From positions 1-33,545 of the forward strand of contig JANYGO010000022.1 of assembly GCA_025362325.1 (NCBI GenBank): a DNA stretch of 33,545 nt, read 5' to 3'. The position numbers were made by a program, and so were the translations under genes. The notes under the pieces were generated by a model. The model was not told where the DNA came from and ran no database searches. It saw only the letters and a program-made list of their open reading frames with translations. The DNA is from Cyanobacteriota bacterium. GTDB taxonomy: Bacteria > Cyanobacteriota > Cyanobacteriia > Cyanobacteriales > Microcoleaceae. Below, piece by piece: positions 8,741 through 16,556 of this stretch (the first letter of the stretch is position 1; the number at the start of each line of letters is the position of its first letter).

Positions 8741-11404
8741 ATGAATTCTGAACGCCAACAAGCCTATCTCAACCTGATAAACCAACTGCTAAATAGTCCC
8801 AGCGGCGAAGAAGCCGAGGTATTGAAAACTCACCCGGAATTGCTGGATGATGGCTTGGTGGCGGCAATGCTAGAAGTAATAGATCATCTCAGAGAACAAG
8901 GTGAACTAAATAGCGCTAATTGGTTGAAAGATTTTGCAGGGCTGCTGGGTAAGGTGGATGGCGACTTTTTAGCGGGAATTGCACTGAAAGCAGAAGCAGA
9001 TAGACTGTTTGAACAAGGCAATCAGCAGTATGCAATCAGTCAATTTCGAGAAGCTTTGGAGTCTTGGGAACAGGCATTAACTATTTATCGGGAAATCGGA
9101 TATCGCCAAGGAGAAGCTAATTCCCTCGGCAATTTGGGCAATGCTTACGATTCCCTAGGGCAATACCACAGGGCGATCGACTTTCACCAACAGTCTTTAG
9201 AGATTCAAGGGGAAATCGGATATCGCCAAGGAGAAGCTGCTTCCCTCGGCAATTTGGGCAATGCTTACCAATCCCTAGGGCAATACCACAGGGCGATCGA
9301 CTTTCACGAACAGTCTTTAGAGATTCAAGGGGAAATCGGAAATCGCGTGGGAGAAGCTAATTCCCTCTGCGGTTTGGGCAATGCTTACGATTCCCTAGGG
9401 CAATACCACAGGGCGATCGAATTTCACGAACAGTTATTAGAGATTTCACGGGAAATCGGAAATCGCCAAGGAGAGTCAATTTCTTTAAATAACTTAGGAT
9501 ATTCTTTACTCAAAACTAACCAACTTGCTGAAGCTGAAATAGCACTCCGTGCATCCATCGCAATTCGTGAAACTCTGCGTTCAGAATTAGTAAATAACGA
9601 CTACCAAGCCTCAATCTTTGAAACCCAAGTATCTGCCTATCGCCTGCTGCAACAAGTCCTAGTCGCCCAATCTAAATTTGATGAAGCCCTAGAAATATCA
9701 GAAATGTCCCGCACCCGTGCCTTCGTCGAATTATTGCAAAAAACCTTATTAACGGCTCCCCTTCATTCCCCCCCTTATCAACAGGAAGGAGAAGAGTTAT
9801 CTAAATTACTCCCTCTTAAGCCCCCCCTTAGCAAGGGGGGGTTGGGGGGGTTATCCATCCCCAAAATCCAACAAATCGCCCGCGACAGAAACTCCACAAT
9901 AGTTGAATATTCCATTATCGATCCAGAAATTTACATCTGGGTAATCCAACCAAACGGCAACATCACCCATCGCGCCGCCAACCTCGAACCCCTCAACCAA
10001 CAAAACCAAACCCTCAAACAAATCATCCTCAAAGCCCGCGTCTCTATCGGCACAACTGAAACAGACGACGAAGGCAACAAAATACAGCTAGAATCCCAGT
10101 ACAAACGAGACGAAACAGGCGGCTTTCCCCTACTGCAACTCCTCCATCAAATCCTAATCGAACCAATCATCGATTTACTCCCCACCGATGTTAATTCCCC
10201 CATCATCTTCATCCCCCACTACGACTTATTTTTAGTTCCCTTCGCCGCCTTGCAAGATAGCGACAACCGCTACCTAATCGAACATCATACCATCCTCACC
10301 AGCCCATCCATCCAAGTATTAGAACTCACCCGCCAACATCAAAACCGAGTCCGAGGATTGAGACAAGCCGCCCTAATTGTCGGCGATCCAACCATCCACC
10401 CAAACTTCCAATTAGACCCCCACAAACTCCGCCAAATGCCCAGGGCAAAAGAAGCAGCCGAAGTCATCGCCGCGACTTTAAGAACCCAAGCAATTAGCGG
10501 TGACAATGCCACAAAAGTCGCCATTTTAGACAGGATGCTAAACACGCGCATCGTGCATTTATCCGCCCACGGACTCATCGACGATTTGCAAAGTTCCGGC
10601 ATTCCCGGCGCGATAATTTTAGCACCATCGGGAGATGACGACGGCGCAATTCATGCTATTGATATCCTGCAATTAAAACTCGATTCCGAACTGGTAGTAT
10701 TGAGCGCGTGCAGCACCGGCCGCGGTAAAATCACGGGAGATGGAGTCATCGGATTGTCGCGCTGCTTCATCCTCGCGGGAGTCCCCAGCATCGTCGTCTC
10801 CCTGTGGGATATGGGTGCGCCAGCAGCCAAGTTGCTAATGACGGAATTTTACCAAAATTTAGCACGCGGGGACGATCGAGCGGCGGCTTTGCGACGTGCT
10901 ATGCTAACGACAAAAGATGTATTGATGACTCCCCTAGATTGGGCCTCATTCACTCTAATTGGCGAAACTGAAACTTTACCGCTGTCCACTGAAAAAATAG
11001 ATTTAAGGAGATTACTTATGTCACTTTTAGACACTGCTACATCAAAACAAATTGTTGCGGGTTTAACTAAGTTATTGGAAATATCAGACCCGAAATTATT
11101 TATCGAACACTTATCAGCACTTAAGATTTCGGAGGCTGATAATGTGGACATCCTAGCTGAAAAAATCAAGGAATGGTGTAAAACTCAACCTAAAATTGAA
11201 CTTAATTTAGAAAGCAAAATCTCTCTAATGGGTGCGGGCGGGACTGATAGTGATGCGCCGGAGGAAGTTGTGAGGAAGCTTTATGAGACATTGAAGAAAA
11301 ATAAGATTCGATTGGGTTTGTCTAGGGATTCTGTGGTGGTTGAGATCCCAGCCCCGGCGGTTGAGGCCCCGGCGGTGGGTGAAGAGGGCCCCGGCGGTGG
11401 GTGA
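8741..11404 (+). CDS. TPR-CHAT protein (caspase-like protease fold) with C-terminal extension
   Basis: The 887-residue protein has four parts. Residues 1-80 form a helical leader found before TPRs in cyanobacterial CHAT proteins (EEAEVLKTHPELLDDGL). Tetratricopeptide repeats follow to about 300. The CHAT domain, a caspase-like cysteine protease fold, has its likely catalytic His610 in HLSAHG and Cys657 in SACSTG, followed by GLSRCFILAGVPSIVVSLW. About 130 further residues follow. CHAT proteases are known effectors in some prokaryotic defence systems, cleaving a partner after activation, but no such partner is established here. ATG at 8741 is chosen because upstream codons lie in a repeat. Oddities are three near-identical 120-base TPR units, an in-frame repeat insert, an internal ribosome-binding site, and a tail (PAPAVEAPAVGEEGPGGG) encoded by repeat sequence that also supplies the stop. 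Confidence 0.9.
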   Translation: MNSERQQAYLNLINQLLNSPSGEEAEVLKTHPELLDDGLVAAMLEVIDHLREQGELNSANWLKDFAGLLGKVDGDFLAGIALKAEADRLFEQGNQQYAISQFREALESWEQALTIYREIGYRQGEANSLGNLGNAYDSLGQYHRAIDFHQQSLEIQGEIGYRQGEAASLGNLGNAYQSLGQYHRAIDFHEQSLEIQGEIGNRVGEANSLCGLGNAYDSLGQYHRAIEFHEQLLEISREIGNRQGESISLNNLGYSLLKTNQLAEAEIALRASIAIRETLRSELVNNDYQASIFETQVSAYRLLQQVLVAQSKFDEALEISEMSRTRAFVELLQKTLLTAPLHSPPYQQEGEELSKLLPLKPPLSKGGLGGLSIPKIQQIARDRNSTIVEYSIIDPEIYIWVIQPNGNITHRAANLEPLNQQNQTLKQIILKARVSIGTTETDDEGNKIQLESQYKRDETGGFPLLQLLHQILIEPIIDLLPTDVNSPIIFIPHYDLFLVPFAALQDSDNRYLIEHHTILTSPSIQVLELTRQHQNRVRGLRQAALIVGDPTIHPNFQLDPHKLRQMPRAKEAAEVIAATLRTQAISGDNATKVAILDRMLNTRIVHLSAHGLIDDLQSSGIPGAIILAPSGDDDGAIHAIDILQLKLDSELVVLSACSTGRGKITGDGVIGLSRCFILAGVPSIVVSLWDMGAPAAKLLMTEFYQNLARGDDRAAALRRAMLTTKDVLMTPLDWASFTLIGETETLPLSTEKIDLRRLLMSLLDTATSKQIVAGLTKLLEISDPKLFIEHLSALKISEADNVDILAEKIKEWCKTQPKIELNLESKISLMGAGGTDSDAPEEVVRKLYETLKKNKIRLGLSRDSVVVEIPAPAVEAPAVGEEGPGGG
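9091..9450 (+). repeat. Three 120-base tandem units encoding TPRs
   Basis: Units start at 9091, 9211 and 9331 with GGAAATCGGA, and a partial fourth starts at 9451. Each encodes 40 residues containing SLGNLGNAY-type and SLGQYHRAI segments. The units are nearly identical at the DNA level, including synonymous positions, and each carries an identical GGGCGATCGA. That points to recent duplication or gene conversion, so copy number may vary between strains. Confidence 0.9.
9763..9858 (+). repeat. In-frame G/C-tract repeat inserted in the CHAT gene
   Basis: The segment contains two C-rich blocks (from 9767 and 9820) and the hairpin CCCCCCCTTAGCAAGGGGGG, then TTGGGGGGG. It encodes PPLSKGGLGG, a translation met repeatedly in cyanobacterial genomes where this palindromic repeat has entered a gene. 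It lies at about residues 341-373, between the TPR and CHAT parts, and keeps the frame open. It looks like a later insertion that became a linker. Confidence 0.75.
11005..11020 (+). promoter_or_regulatory. Internal Shine-Dalgarno and ATG inside the CHAT gene
   Basis: AAGGAG at 11005-11010 is followed after seven bases by ATG at 11018-11020, in frame with the CHAT reading frame at residue 760. It is a better ribosome-binding site than any seen before the gene's own start. Initiation here would give a separate 128-residue protein starting MSLLDTATSKQIVAGLTKLL. Either the C-terminal part was once a separate gene, or it is still made as a second product. Confidence 0.65.
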
Positions 11405-11408
11405 AGAA

Positions 11409-11880
11409 GGCCCCGGCGGTTGAAACCGCGGCTACACAAACGATGTCCGCCGGACGCCGACGAAGAGGGTATTCGGCGGTGGTTGAGGGCCCCGGCGGTT
11501 GAAACCGCGGCTACACAAACGATGTCCGCCGGACGCCGACGAAGAGGGTATTCACCAGATGAGAAATCATTGTGTAAAATCTTCAACCCGCGAAGGCGGG
11601 TTTTGTTTGTGTAGCCGCGGTTTCAACCGCCGGGTGAATGGGGAAATCATTGTGTAAAATCTTCAACCCGCGGAGGCGGGTTTTGTTTGTGTAGCCGCGG
11701 TTTCAACCGCCGGGTGAATGGGGAAATCATTGTGTAAAATCTTCAACCCGCGGAGGCGGGTTTGGTTTGTGTAGACGCGGTTTCAACCGCCGGGTGAATG
11801 GGGAAATCATTGTGTAAAATCTTCAACCCGCGGAGGCGGGTTTTGTCTGTGTAGCCGCGGTTTCAACCGCCGGGGATTGA
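11409..11880. repeat. Family A repeat array, two head units and four tandem inverted units
   Basis: Two plus-orientation units start at 11409 and 11488 (spacing 79) with GGCCCCGGCGGTTGAAACCG and a GTCCGCCGGACG hairpin. Four inverted units of exactly 80 bases follow, starting at 11561, 11641, 11721 and 11801. Each runs GAAATCATTGTGTAAAATCT, then AACCCGCGGAGGCGGGTT, TTGTGTAGCCGCGG and TTTCAACCGCC. Single changes distinguish the units (for example GTAGACGCGG in the third). The last unit overlaps the end of the transposase frame and supplies its TGA stop. Confidence 0.92.
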
Positions 11881-12281
11881 AACGAATTCCCATTCAGGAA
11901 TCATTGATTTTTGACGGTGATGAACAGCCTGATTTCTGATATAGTTAGCTACATTGTCGATCGCATCACGACTAACCGTAAACGCCCCATAGCTACCTTG
12001 CCATTTAAAAAACACACCAGATTTAAGTTCGTGAGTTACTAAATGAGAAGAACTGCCCTTAACTTCCTTAATAATTTCAGCTATTGTCAAAGTTGACGGA
12101 AAACCGATTAGCAAATGTACATGATCTTCTATACCACCAACAGCAATTACAGTGCATTTTAAATTATTACATTTTCCAATAATAGCCGCATTGCTTCTTG
12201 AATATCGGGAGTAATCAAAGGCAATCTATCCCAGGTCGCCCAAACATAGTGTACATACAACTGCGTGAAATTGTCTCTCAT
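11863..12281 (-). pseudogene. IS200/IS605-type Y1 transposase, broken by a one-base frameshift
   Basis: Reading from ATG at 12279-12281 gives YVHYVWATWDRLPLITPDIQ, then the frame is lost at about 12192. One missing base restores NAAIIGKCNNLKCTVIAVGG and the HUH metal motif HVHL (in IEDHVHLLIG). The rest, 11863-12114, is an open frame with KGSSSHL, WQGSYGAFTVS and the catalytic tyrosine segment YIRNQAVHHR. These are the parts of a single-strand Y1 transposase of about 140 residues. The stop codon comes from the adjoining repeat. Repeat units with hairpins flank it on both sides, as expected of an IS200-like element or a REP-associated transposase. A sequencing error could also explain the frameshift. 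Confidence 0.85.
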
Positions 12282-12308
12282 TTATCGTACAATATATAAA
12301 ATTTCTCT

Positions 12309-12412
12309 TCTTCAACCCGCGTACCAGATGAAAAATAACAGATTGAAATCTTCAACCCGCGGAGGCGCGTGAGTGTCTGTGTAGCCGCGGTTTCAACCGC
12401 CGGGTGGATGGG
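12309..12412 (-). repeat. Family A repeat, inverted copy upstream of the transposase
   Basis: It contains a truncated CTTCAACCCGCG start (12309) and a fuller copy from 12350 with AACCCGCGGAGGCGCGTGAG, TGTGTAGCCGCGG and TTTCAACCGCCGGGTG. It has the same orientation as the four 80-base units on the other side of the transposase. Two further fragments, ATTGAAAACCGCTGGG, follow at about 12424-12461. The rest of the gap to 12560 shows no gene. Confidence 0.85.
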
Positions 12413-12560
12413 AAATCATCGGGTGATTGAAAACCGCTGGGTGATTGAAAACCGCTGGGATTGATTTACCCACCGATGATATCCCAATAATTATATCCCC
12501 AATTGAGGAATCGGGCGATTGTTCAGTCCTCCGGCGATTAGGGCCCCGCGATTAGAGACC

Positions 12561-12770
12561 CGGCGGTTAAAACCGCGGCTACACAAACGATGTCCGCCTC
12601 CGCGGACTAAGATAATACCTGGGGCGGTTAGACCCCCGGCGGTTAAAACCGCGTCTACACAAACGATGTCCGCCTCCGCGGACTGGGATAATACCTGGGG
12701 CGATTAGACCCCCGGCGGTTAGAAACCGCGGCTACACAAACAATGTCCGCCTCCGCGGACTAAGATTGAA
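12561..12770 (+). repeat. Family A repeat, three 76-base tandem units
   Basis: Units start at 12561, 12637 and 12713 with CGGCGGTTA and continue AACCGCGGCTACACAAAC, then GTCCGCCTCCGCGGACT and an AAGATAATACCTGGGG spacer. The two palindromes in each unit give a double-hairpin structure. The array ends about 30 bases before the ATG of the membrane-protein gene, so the hairpins may lie in its untranslated leader. Confidence 0.92.
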
Positions 12771-12800
12771 TTAACATCATGTCTCATCCCGGATTCGATT

Positions 12801-14366
12801 ATGCAGGAACCACCGCAAATTAAAAATCCCAGCATTACTCTCTATCCTTTCCACCTGCGGGATGATAGCGATGAAGGCTACGGCGAAGTGGCCAGAAATG
12901 CTCAATCTCTGTGGGAAAATTTAGCAGATAATGTCGGTACACAATTTAACAGCAACGAACTAAAATCTCTCAGAGATAAGCTAATTTGTTACAAGGACAA
13001 ACAGTATTATCCCCAGGGCGAACAGGAAAATCCTAATAACGATAAATTGCTGATTACCGATGGTAAAACTCTGGATTTACAACCAATTACTCAGCCAAAT
13101 TTACCCAAACTTTCGGGTTCAATCTATGCCCTGCGAATTCACGATACTTACACCGCAGACTTGACATTTTATTATAAAAATGTCACTATTAAAGTAGCCG
13201 ATTTAAATCAATTAAATCCCCAAGGTTGTTTGTTGCCAAGCGCAATTAAACCGTCCCTCGGACAAACTTTATTGTTATACGCCACACCAGCAGTTTATGA
13301 TACTTACCGCAAGCTAGCTGACGAATGCGTTACAGCTTTTGTTCACAATCAACAACAAGCATCACCAGAGTTTCGCGCGGAAGGGATATTATTCGGGAGT
13401 CCGATTTTTGAGTATGACAGCCGCGAAGATGATGCAGCTAAACGGTGTCACATTCTAGTCTGGTTGCAAGATAATCCCCAAAGTTTGCAATTAGCAACCG
13501 CAACGTTTTTTAATGCTTATTTGATGACTCTGCTGTTCTCTCGTGCTAAAATCGTATTTGTGTATCGCGAAGCTCGGAAAAAGTATCGCAAAGCACAGCA
13601 AATTGTCGGCGAGTTAGAAAAGAAGCTTCCCGAATTCGGTGAAATTGAAAGGGAACAAGATAGACAAGTTAAGTTGCAGAAGTTGAAGGGTTTGCTGGCT
13701 GAAGTTCGGACTAAAATGTTGGCTTGTGCTCAGCAGGTGTGCTATTTGCAGGAAGTTAGAAATACGATCGACATTAATGCTGAAAATTATGCTGAGGCGC
13801 TAGAAAGAATTAAAGGTTTGTCCATCGAAGGTGATAATCTAGATTTTTTGCAGAGGTTTCTAGATTTGGCTGAGAATACATATCAGCGGCAAATTGAAAT
13901 TGATTTGAATTATTTGATTGCTAGTCAAGATTTGTTTCAGCAGTCGATATCTACTGTGCGGGGGATGGTGGAAATTGAACAGGTGGAATTCGATCGCGAA
14001 AAGGAACAGAGGGAACGTCAGCGCGATCGCGAACAAATACAATTGTACCAGCAAAAGGAAGAAGAGGAGAAAATACGCGATCGCGAACAGATAAAATTAT
14101 ATCAGCAAAACGAAGAAAAAGAGAAAAAGCGCGATCGCCAACTTGAGAATATCATATTTTTTGTCGGAACTGCGATCGGTGGCGGCCAAATCTTCTCCGC
14201 CGCCTATCCTCTAATTAAGGAGACACCGATTCAATGGCGACTAGATTCTTCTCTCCCGCTACATCCCTTTGCTGCGACAATTCTCTGGAGTCTGCTGTTT
14301 GGCTTAGTATTTGGCTTGTTAATGCTGGGTATCGCTGTGTTGATTAGGAAAATATTTCGAGAGTAG
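12801..14366 (+). CDS. Unknown coiled-coil protein with two C-terminal membrane segments
   Basis: The 521-residue protein has a soluble alpha/beta N-terminal part (to about 230) and long charged helices predicted as coiled coil (about 255-310 and 395-447). Two hydrophobic segments follow, near 448-472 (ENIIFFVGTAIGGGQIF) and 488-515 (LLFGLVFGLLMLGIAVLI). In the second coiled coil a 17-residue motif, RDREQIQLYQQKEEEEK, recurs, and each copy's RDR is encoded by a GCGATCGC site. A soluble domain, long helix and two C-terminal membrane helices recall the outline of CorA-type proteins, but no GMN motif is visible, so a Mg transporter is not claimed. It follows the CHAT gene on the same strand, separated by the repeat region; a functional link is possible but unsupported by sequence. 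Confidence 0.8.
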   Translation: MQEPPQIKNPSITLYPFHLRDDSDEGYGEVARNAQSLWENLADNVGTQFNSNELKSLRDKLICYKDKQYYPQGEQENPNNDKLLITDGKTLDLQPITQPNLPKLSGSIYALRIHDTYTADLTFYYKNVTIKVADLNQLNPQGCLLPSAIKPSLGQTLLLYATPAVYDTYRKLADECVTAFVHNQQQASPEFRAEGILFGSPIFEYDSREDDAAKRCHILVWLQDNPQSLQLATATFFNAYLMTLLFSRAKIVFVYREARKKYRKAQQIVGELEKKLPEFGEIEREQDRQVKLQKLKGLLAEVRTKMLACAQQVCYLQEVRNTIDINAENYAEALERIKGLSIEGDNLDFLQRFLDLAENTYQRQIEIDLNYLIASQDLFQQSISTVRGMVEIEQVEFDREKEQRERQRDREQIQLYQQKEEEEKIRDREQIKLYQQNEEKEKKRDRQLENIIFFVGTAIGGGQIFSAAYPLIKETPIQWRLDSSLPLHPFAATILWSLLFGLVFGLLMLGIAVLIRKIFRE

Positions 14367-14407
14367 CGCTATAATAATTGATAACGAACCACGAACGACG
14401 AATAACT

Positions 14408-15895
14408 ATGGTACTGTTAACCGCAAAAGTTTCTGCTAACGAGTTGGCAAATTTGGCTGTAGAGTTAATTCGGAAATCTGGATGCGAATACGGTGACGTG
14501 CGTTTTTGCTCTTACCGACGACAAAGTTTGTATGCGCGCGATCGATCTTTAAGCAATATCTCCGACAATGTAAGTTCCGGTTTTGGCGTGCGAGTCTTGC
14601 TAGACGGCGCTTGGGGCTTTGCCGCCAGTCACAACAAAACCGCCGCAGAAGTTGCAAGAATCGTCGCTTTAGCCGTTGAAATAGCAAAAGGCAGCCGCTT
14701 GACTCAAAAGGAACCGGTGCGCTTAGTACCTGTCGAAAAATATGTCGATACTTACATTACTCCGATCGCCATTGACCCGTTTTCTGTACCAGTCGCTGAC
14801 AAAGCCGAACTCCTACTAAATATTAACACACAACTGTTAGCTCATGGCGATCGAGGTATCAAAAAAGCTTTTTCTTTTCTGCAATTTAACCACGAAGATA
14901 AGGTTTTCGCTTCTACGGAAGGTTCGTTAATCGAACAAACCATTTATCGCAGCTATCCGGGTTTTGGCTGTACGGCAATTGCGGGCGGCGATGCCCAAAG
15001 TCGCAGTTACGAACGCCCGCCCTTAAATCTGGGTTACGAACATATTAACCCAACTGATTTGTTGAGTCAAGTAAATAGAGTTGCGGCAGAAGCGATTGAG
15101 AAAGTCGCTGCGCCAAAAATCCCGTCTGGCATTTGTAAATCCCTAATTCTCAAGCCGACAAATTTGTTTTTGACGATTCACGAATCCGTCGGACATCCCA
15201 CGGAATTAGACCGAGTTTACGGCTACGAATCTAATTTTGCAGGCACGAGTTTTGCGACTACTGATAAGTTAAATAAACTGCAATACGCTGCACCTTGGGT
15301 GAACTTCAAGTGCGATCGCACTCAACCGGCCGGTCGCGGCACAATGGGTTACGATGATGAGGGCGTAAAATCACAGGATTGGTACGTTGTCAAGGATGGC
15401 ATTTTAGTTGATTATCTCACCGACAGAGAAACAGCTTATCGCCTCGGACGTGCCAGCAGCAACGGTTCTGCCTGCGCTGACAGTTGGTCGAGCGTGCCGA
15501 TGGTCAGAATTCCTAATTTGGGACTGGAACCGGGCCCGGATGGCGGTAGTCATACTGCTACTTTGGATGAGATGATTGCTGATACGGAAGATGGGATTTT
15601 AATTGACGGTGTTGGCAGTTTTTCAATCGATCAGCAACGGCGTAATTTTCAATTCGGTGGTGATGCTTTCTGGAAGGTGGAAAAAGGTAAAGTTGTCGGA
15701 ATGTTGAAGGATGTAACTTATCATTCGATGAGCACTGATTTCTGGAATCAAATAGATGCGATCGGGCCTGCTTCGGAACGGGTACAGTGTGGTACTAATA
15801 TGTGTGGTAAAGGTGAGCCGATGCAGGTAGCTCAAATGACTCATGCTTGTGTACCGGTGCGAGTTAGAGATATTCAAATTGGGGGAAATTCTTAA
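14408..15895 (+). CDS. tldD: TldD/PmbA-family metallopeptidase, TldD-like catalytic subunit
   Basis: TldD and TldE form a cytoplasmic protease complex that cleaves unfolded peptides and matures some modified peptides. This 495-residue homologue carries the zinc motif H258-E259-S-V-G-H263 (IHESVGHPTE), which places it as the catalytic TldD-type partner. Other family segments are RYSRRQ-like near the N-terminus, AGGDAQSRSYERPP, and the C-terminal GKGEPMQVAQMTHACVPVRV. ATG at 14408 is preferred to an upstream TTG at 14378 in non-conserved sequence. Its usual partner lies at 16557, separated by two small genes. The adjacency supports a TldD/TldE pair, although the physiological substrate in cyanobacteria is unknown. 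Confidence 0.93.
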   Translation: MVLLTAKVSANELANLAVELIRKSGCEYGDVRFCSYRRQSLYARDRSLSNISDNVSSGFGVRVLLDGAWGFAASHNKTAAEVARIVALAVEIAKGSRLTQKEPVRLVPVEKYVDTYITPIAIDPFSVPVADKAELLLNINTQLLAHGDRGIKKAFSFLQFNHEDKVFASTEGSLIEQTIYRSYPGFGCTAIAGGDAQSRSYERPPLNLGYEHINPTDLLSQVNRVAAEAIEKVAAPKIPSGICKSLILKPTNLFLTIHESVGHPTELDRVYGYESNFAGTSFATTDKLNKLQYAAPWVNFKCDRTQPAGRGTMGYDDEGVKSQDWYVVKDGILVDYLTDRETAYRLGRASSNGSACADSWSSVPMVRIPNLGLEPGPDGGSHTATLDEMIADTEDGILIDGVGSFSIDQQRRNFQFGGDAFWKVEKGKVVGMLKDVTYHSMSTDFWNQIDAIGPASERVQCGTNMCGKGEPMQVAQMTHACVPVRVRDIQIGGNS

Positions 15896-15916
15896 TTACA
15901 ATCGTAGGTTGCTAAC

Positions 15917-16258
15917 GTGAAAATTCCAGCAAATGCTATCATACCAGAAACAAAGTTAACGCGCTATCTACTTATTTTAAAAGCGCAAGATGACAAGTCA
16001 AAATTTCTGGCTCAGGGTGGCTTTACTCAAAACAACCCAGAAGCTTTATTAGCAGCAATTCAGTTCTTGATAACCTCTGCTGAAGCAGTAGAAGATGGTG
16101 CTAATGAATTTGGAAAGTTCTTTCGCACCGAAGGTGAGTTGCCAGGAGTTAATGGACGTAATTTAGCAGTTGTTACAATTTGGTTGCAGTGGCAAATTGA
16201 CGGAAGTTTTCATTTTATTACTCTCAAACCTAAAAAGGAGCCTCGACGTGAAACTTGA
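15917..16258 (+). CDS. DUF6883-type protein
   Basis: This 113-residue protein starts at GTG 15917 (MKIPANAIIPETKLTRYLL). The DUF6883 pattern as I know it is a conserved first segment with KLTRYLL, the DDKSKFLAQGGF stretch, and near the C-terminus GELPGVNGRNLAVVTIW and FHFITLKP. No enzyme function is known for the family. The gene overlaps the next one by 11 bases, so the pair is probably translated together. Small overlapping pairs of this kind are often toxin-antitoxin modules, but I have no direct evidence for that here. It sits between tldD and tldE, genes usually found next to each other, so it is likely an insertion. Confidence 0.8.
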   Translation: MKIPANAIIPETKLTRYLLILKAQDDKSKFLAQGGFTQNNPEALLAAIQFLITSAEAVEDGANEFGKFFRTEGELPGVNGRNLAVVTIWLQWQIDGSFHFITLKPKKEPRRET

Positions 16259-16496
16259 ACTTTACCAGCGTGTAGCATTGTGCCGGGATATGCCTCTATA
16301 TCAGCTAAAAAAAGGCGATGTAGCTATGCTAGTCGATCGCGTACCTCACCCCAGCGAAGGCGAAGATGGCTGCGTTCTAGAAATATTTAATGCTTTAGGA
16401 GAATCAATTTTAGTTGTGGCTGTCTCCCGTTCAGACGTGGAACTTCTACGGGCTGATGAAGTGTTATCAGTTCGGTCTTTAGTACAAGCGAGTTAA
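16248..16496 (+). CDS. DUF4926-type protein, partner of the DUF6883 gene
   Basis: The real start is GTG at 16248, seven bases after an AAGGAG (16235-16240) that lies inside the end of the upstream gene. This gives an 82-residue protein: MKLELYQRVALCRDMPLYQL, then KKGDVAMLVDRVPHP, and GEDGCVLEIFNALGESI. The conserved GDVA, VPHP and EDGCVLEVFNA-like segments match DUF4926 as I recall it, a small beta-rich domain commonly next to DUF6883. An upstream in-frame start at 16170 would overlap the first gene far more and lacks a binding site, so it is rejected. Function unknown. Confidence 0.8.
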   Translation: MKLELYQRVALCRDMPLYQLKKGDVAMLVDRVPHPSEGEDGCVLEIFNALGESILVVAVSRSDVELLRADEVLSVRSLVQAS

Positions 16497-16556
16497 CCGC
16501 AATATGGTGACTGAGATTATTTTCAAATACCACAATTTTTCCTGACACTCTAGATT

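Noticed and set aside
11420-11614. Short open frames inside the repeat arrays (also 12519-12707 and 6732-6920)
   Set aside because: They translate palindromic repeat units and give the same low-complexity peptides at several sites, with no ribosome-binding site.
11561-11880. Four 80-base tandem repeats that might be a CRISPR or minisatellite
   Set aside because: The whole 80 bases repeat, with no unique spacer, and single units are dispersed; they belong to the family A repeats.
12801-14366. CorA magnesium transporter
   Set aside because: The outline is similar but the GMN motif at the end of the first membrane helix is absent.
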